Assembly (NCBI GenBank): GCA_002499195.1
Contig: DAKS01000033.1
Span: 1 to 7,420 of the forward strand
DNA from: Euryarchaeota archaeon UBA443
GTDB lineage: Archaea > Thermoplasmatota > Poseidoniia > Poseidoniales > Poseidoniaceae
Length of the DNA stretch: 7,420 bases
Direction: 5' to 3'
The stretch's first letter is position 1. Each line of letters begins with the position of its first letter. A program made the translations under genes and the position numbers. Below the pieces are notes generated by a model. The model saw nothing but the letters and a program-made list of their open reading frames with translations. It made no database searches and was not told the origin of the DNA. This document shows positions 5,561 to 7,420 of the stretch, piece after piece.

Positions 5561-7090
5561 TCAGAGGCTTCGTCGGCGGCCCATAAAGAGGACGGCGCCG
5601 AGTATTGCTACAACCATTGTCGATGCAATGAATCCAGGAGCGTCTTCAGATTCTTTCGTATCTGAGGCAGGCTCAACTCCTCCGTCACCAACAATGATTT
5701 CACCGTGCATCTTCATTGAGATGTGAGGTTCACACGCATAGTAGAACGTCTGGTTCTCGGTGAATGTGTGGTGGAATGCTATCGTGGTTGCAGGTGCGCC
5801 GGAGGTTACTCCGCCGTCAACGTATGTGCTTGACTGGAATCCGTCAACTTCCTTGACGTTGTGTTCCATTGCTGAGTCGGTCCACGACCAGCAAACGGTT
5901 TGTCCAACGTCGATGCTCACGGATGAAGGAGTGAATCCATATCCATCAGTAGTAAGGCCAATGGTTGCTGCACAATCAATTCCTGCGAATGGATCGTCTG
6001 CTGGAGGCGTGAGGACCTTGTCAATGACGTGGATAACCCCGTTGGATGCTGGAACGTCTGCGAGTGTGACGGTTGCGCCATCTGCTCCAACGGCTACGCC
6101 GGTATCGGAGACTGTGATTGTCAACTCATCACCGTTTGCTGCAGTTACGATGTTTGCACCTGCAGCCAAATCTGTGGAGAGCGTGGTACCAGCGACTACG
6201 TGGTAGAGAAGAATGTCAGCAAGAACTGCAATCTCTTCATCGGTGTCGAAAGTGTCTAGATCGATTCCAGCTGCTGCGAATGCATCGTCACTAGGAGCGA
6301 AGACGGTGTAATCTGTATCACCGCTTAGAGTCGTGACAAGGTCTGCAACGCCTAGAGCAGCAACGAGTGCAGTGTGGATGGTTGTTGCCTGAGCGGTCAT
6401 TGCGATATTAACCGCCGGAGTCCACATGTATGCACCACATTCTGCAGCGCTGATGTTGCTAACTTGATGGGTCACGGTGTTGTAGCACCCTGTGATGGTT
6501 TGACCACCCATGGTGTAGTTTTCAACAAACATGTGAGAGTTGCAAATCAGGTTTGTTGCTCCAGGAATGATTGTGTGAGAAATGACGTTGTAGCAAATGT
6601 CACCGGGCGGCGGCATGAGAACTTTGTCGATAACATGGATGATACCGTTGCTGGCTTCAACGTCTGCTGTCGTGACGGTTGCGTCACCGATCATCACACT
6701 GTCGTTGGTGACAGTGAACGAGACTTTGTCGCCATTCGCCATGACGACTGAGAGTCCATCAGCAACTTGAGAGGAGTTGACGTTACCAGAAAGGACGTGA
6801 TAAAGCAAAATGTCTGCAAGAGTCTCATTTTCTTCGGGAGTATCAAATGTCGAGAGATCGATACCGGCATCGATGAAGGCTTGATCAGTTGGTGCGAAGA
6901 CCGTGAAAGGTCCATCGCCCTGAAGAGTTGCCACAAGATTTGCTTGCGTCAGGGCAGCGACAAGTGAGTCATGGACGCCTGTTGCAGCGGCATTGGTTGG
7001 GATATCTTCTGATGCGTCAGCAGCGACTGAGTACGGCATTGCGGCGATTAGAAGGCAGGCTACGAAGGTATACACGATTGATTTGCGCAT
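5561..7090 (-). CDS. Surface protein with two fasciclin (FAS1) domains and a type I copper cupredoxin domain, PGF-CTERM-like anchor
   Basis: 509 residues. Signal peptide 1-23 (MRKSIVYTF...AMPYSVA). FAS1 domain 1 spans about 34-160, with GPFTVFAPTDQAF (60-72), LLYHVLSG and NGIIHVIDKVLMPP. A linker at 164-225 has four cysteines (166, 183, 202, 218). FAS1 domain 2 spans about 233-362, with DYTVFAPSDDAF, LLYHVVAG and NGVIHVIDKVLTPP. A plastocyanin-like domain spans 370-467 and keeps a complete copper site: His410 (MEHNVKE), Cys453 and His456 (YACEPHISM) and Met461 (KMHGEIIV). The tail has APGF (484-487), a membrane span (488-503) and MGRRRSL, which matches the PGF-CTERM pattern processed by archaeosortase A. 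FAS1 domains mediate adhesion and the cupredoxin carries electrons, so it is likely an adhesive or cell-wall redox protein. The start is ATG 7090; a TATA box about 25 bp upstream suggests a leaderless mRNA. It heads a probable three-gene operon. Confidence 0.9.
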   Translation of the reverse strand: MRKSIVYTFVACLLIAAMPYSVAADASEDIPTNAAATGVHDSLVAALTQANLVATLQGDGPFTVFAPTDQAFIDAGIDLSTFDTPEENETLADILLYHVLSGNVNSSQVADGLSVVMANGDKVSFTVTNDSVMIGDATVTTADVEASNGIIHVIDKVLMPPPGDICYNVISHTIIPGATNLICNSHMFVENYTMGGQTITGCYNTVTHQVSNISAAECGAYMWTPAVNIAMTAQATTIHTALVAALGVADLVTTLSGDTDYTVFAPSDDAFAAAGIDLDTFDTDEEIAVLADILLYHVVAGTTLSTDLAAGANIVTAANGDELTITVSDTGVAVGADGATVTLADVPASNGVIHVIDKVLTPPADDPFAGIDCAATIGLTTDGYGFTPSSVSIDVGQTVCWSWTDSAMEHNVKEVDGFQSSTYVDGGVTSGAPATTIAFHHTFTENQTFYYACEPHISMKMHGEIIVGDGGVEPASDTKESEDAPGFIASTMVVAILGAVLFMGRRRSL

Positions 7091-7110
7091 GGTAACATGC
7101 CTTAAACCTC

Positions 7111-7119
7111 CTTTATAAC
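7111..7119 (-). promoter_or_regulatory. TATA box of the fasciclin-cupredoxin gene
   Basis: The minus strand reads GTTATAAAG, with its centre about 25 bp upstream of ATG 7090. This predicts a transcript starting at or very near the start codon. A GGAGGT directly follows (7111-7106) but is 15 bases from the ATG, too far for normal use, and would not be in a leaderless mRNA. A second TATA-like TATACA lies at 7129-7124. Confidence 0.5.
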
Positions 7120-7141
7120 CCAGTGTATAGATTCATAAATG

Positions 7142-7420
7142 TTAGAAAGGGGAACAATAATCTTTCACATCTTCCGAAATCCGGAGTAATTGATTGTATT
7201 TTGACACTCTATCGGAACGAGCTGGTGCACCGGTTTTGATTTGTCCTGCCCGCGTTCCAACGGCGAGATCTGCGATTGTTGTATCTTCGGTTTCCCCGCT
7301 TCGATGAGAAACAACGTTTCGATAACCGTTTGAGGTTGCTAAATCCATTGCTTCGAGTGTTTCGGTCACGGTTCCGACCTGGTTGACCTTCACCAACATT
7401 GCATTGGCTGCGCCCATATC
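7142..7420 (-). CDS. eno: Enolase (phosphopyruvate hydratase), C-terminal part
   Basis: 93 codons including the stop at 7144-7142; the gene continues beyond the right edge, so the 5' end is missing. Enolase interconverts 2-phosphoglycerate and phosphoenolpyruvate in glycolysis and gluconeogenesis, in the cytoplasm. The fragment covers the end of the TIM barrel and is close to textbook: MLVKVNQVGTVTETLEAMDL holds the catalytic base lysine (Lys341 in E. coli numbering), VVSHRSGETEDTTIADLAVG holds the His-Arg-Ser substrate loop, and GQIKTGAPARSDRVSKYNQL holds the second active-site lysine (Lys392). The C-terminus is DVKDYCSPF. The next gene leftward starts 52 bp away and has its own TATA box, so co-transcription with the fasciclin cluster is not needed. 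Confidence 0.97.
   Translation of the reverse strand, partial: DMGAANAMLVKVNQVGTVTETLEAMDLATSNGYRNVVSHRSGETEDTTIADLAVGTRAGQIKTGAPARSDRVSKYNQLLRISEDVKDYCSPF

Noticed and set aside
5760..6206. 148-codon plus-strand frame opposite the fasciclin-cupredoxin gene
   Set aside because: The minus-strand frame is a complete multi-domain protein with intact copper ligands, so this is a shadow frame.
6005..6991. Repeated DNA segments as a possible mobile or CRISPR-like repeat
   Set aside because: The similarity corresponds exactly to two FAS1 domains of one protein and is explained by domain duplication.

Overview
The window looks like a chromosomal segment from a marine planktonic archaeon, most likely a Poseidoniales (Marine Group II) relative. 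This placement is inferred from several traits seen together: archaeal-type TATA boxes about 25 bp upstream of start codons or RNA ends, a CCA-encoding tRNA-Cys, secreted proteins with thrombospondin-type-3-like calcium repeats, a PGF-CTERM-like sorting tail on a fasciclin/cupredoxin surface protein, and an enolase. Nothing here proves the taxon.

Layout, left to right: (1) complement(<1..537), the N-terminal part of a secreted DxDxDG-repeat protein running off the left edge. (2) 538-870, a 333-base gap without a convincing gene but with four perfect inverted repeats, two of which are near-copies of one 19-bp dyad. (3) complement(871..1611), an unrecognised soluble protein with two plausible starts, and complement(1666..2181), a GNAT acetyltransferase, separated by a hairpin. 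(4) A compact divergent promoter region (2201-2241) serving the acetyltransferase to the left and tRNA-Cys(GCA) to the right, with a class I/II PLP aminotransferase (2417-3553) directly after the tRNA. (5) A short dyad between convergent gene ends at 3554-3577. (6) A probable three-gene leftward operon of exported proteins (7090 to 3578): a two-FAS1-domain plus type I copper cupredoxin surface protein, a membrane-anchored protein with a possible HmuY-like segment, and a sorbosone-dehydrogenase-type beta-propeller. (7) complement(7142..>7420), the C-terminal part of enolase.

The functional centre is the exported cluster. A copper electron carrier presented at the cell surface by adhesion domains, an anchored possible ligand-binding protein and a putative quinoprotein-like sugar or aldehyde dehydrogenase would make sense as a periplasmic or surface redox module, with the cupredoxin as a candidate electron acceptor. 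That link is inferred from gene order and domain identity. A 13-bp perfect hairpin lies across the beginning of the middle gene and may set the ratio between the first and later genes. The remaining genes (tRNA, aminotransferase, acetyltransferase, enolase) are ordinary housekeeping or accessory functions.
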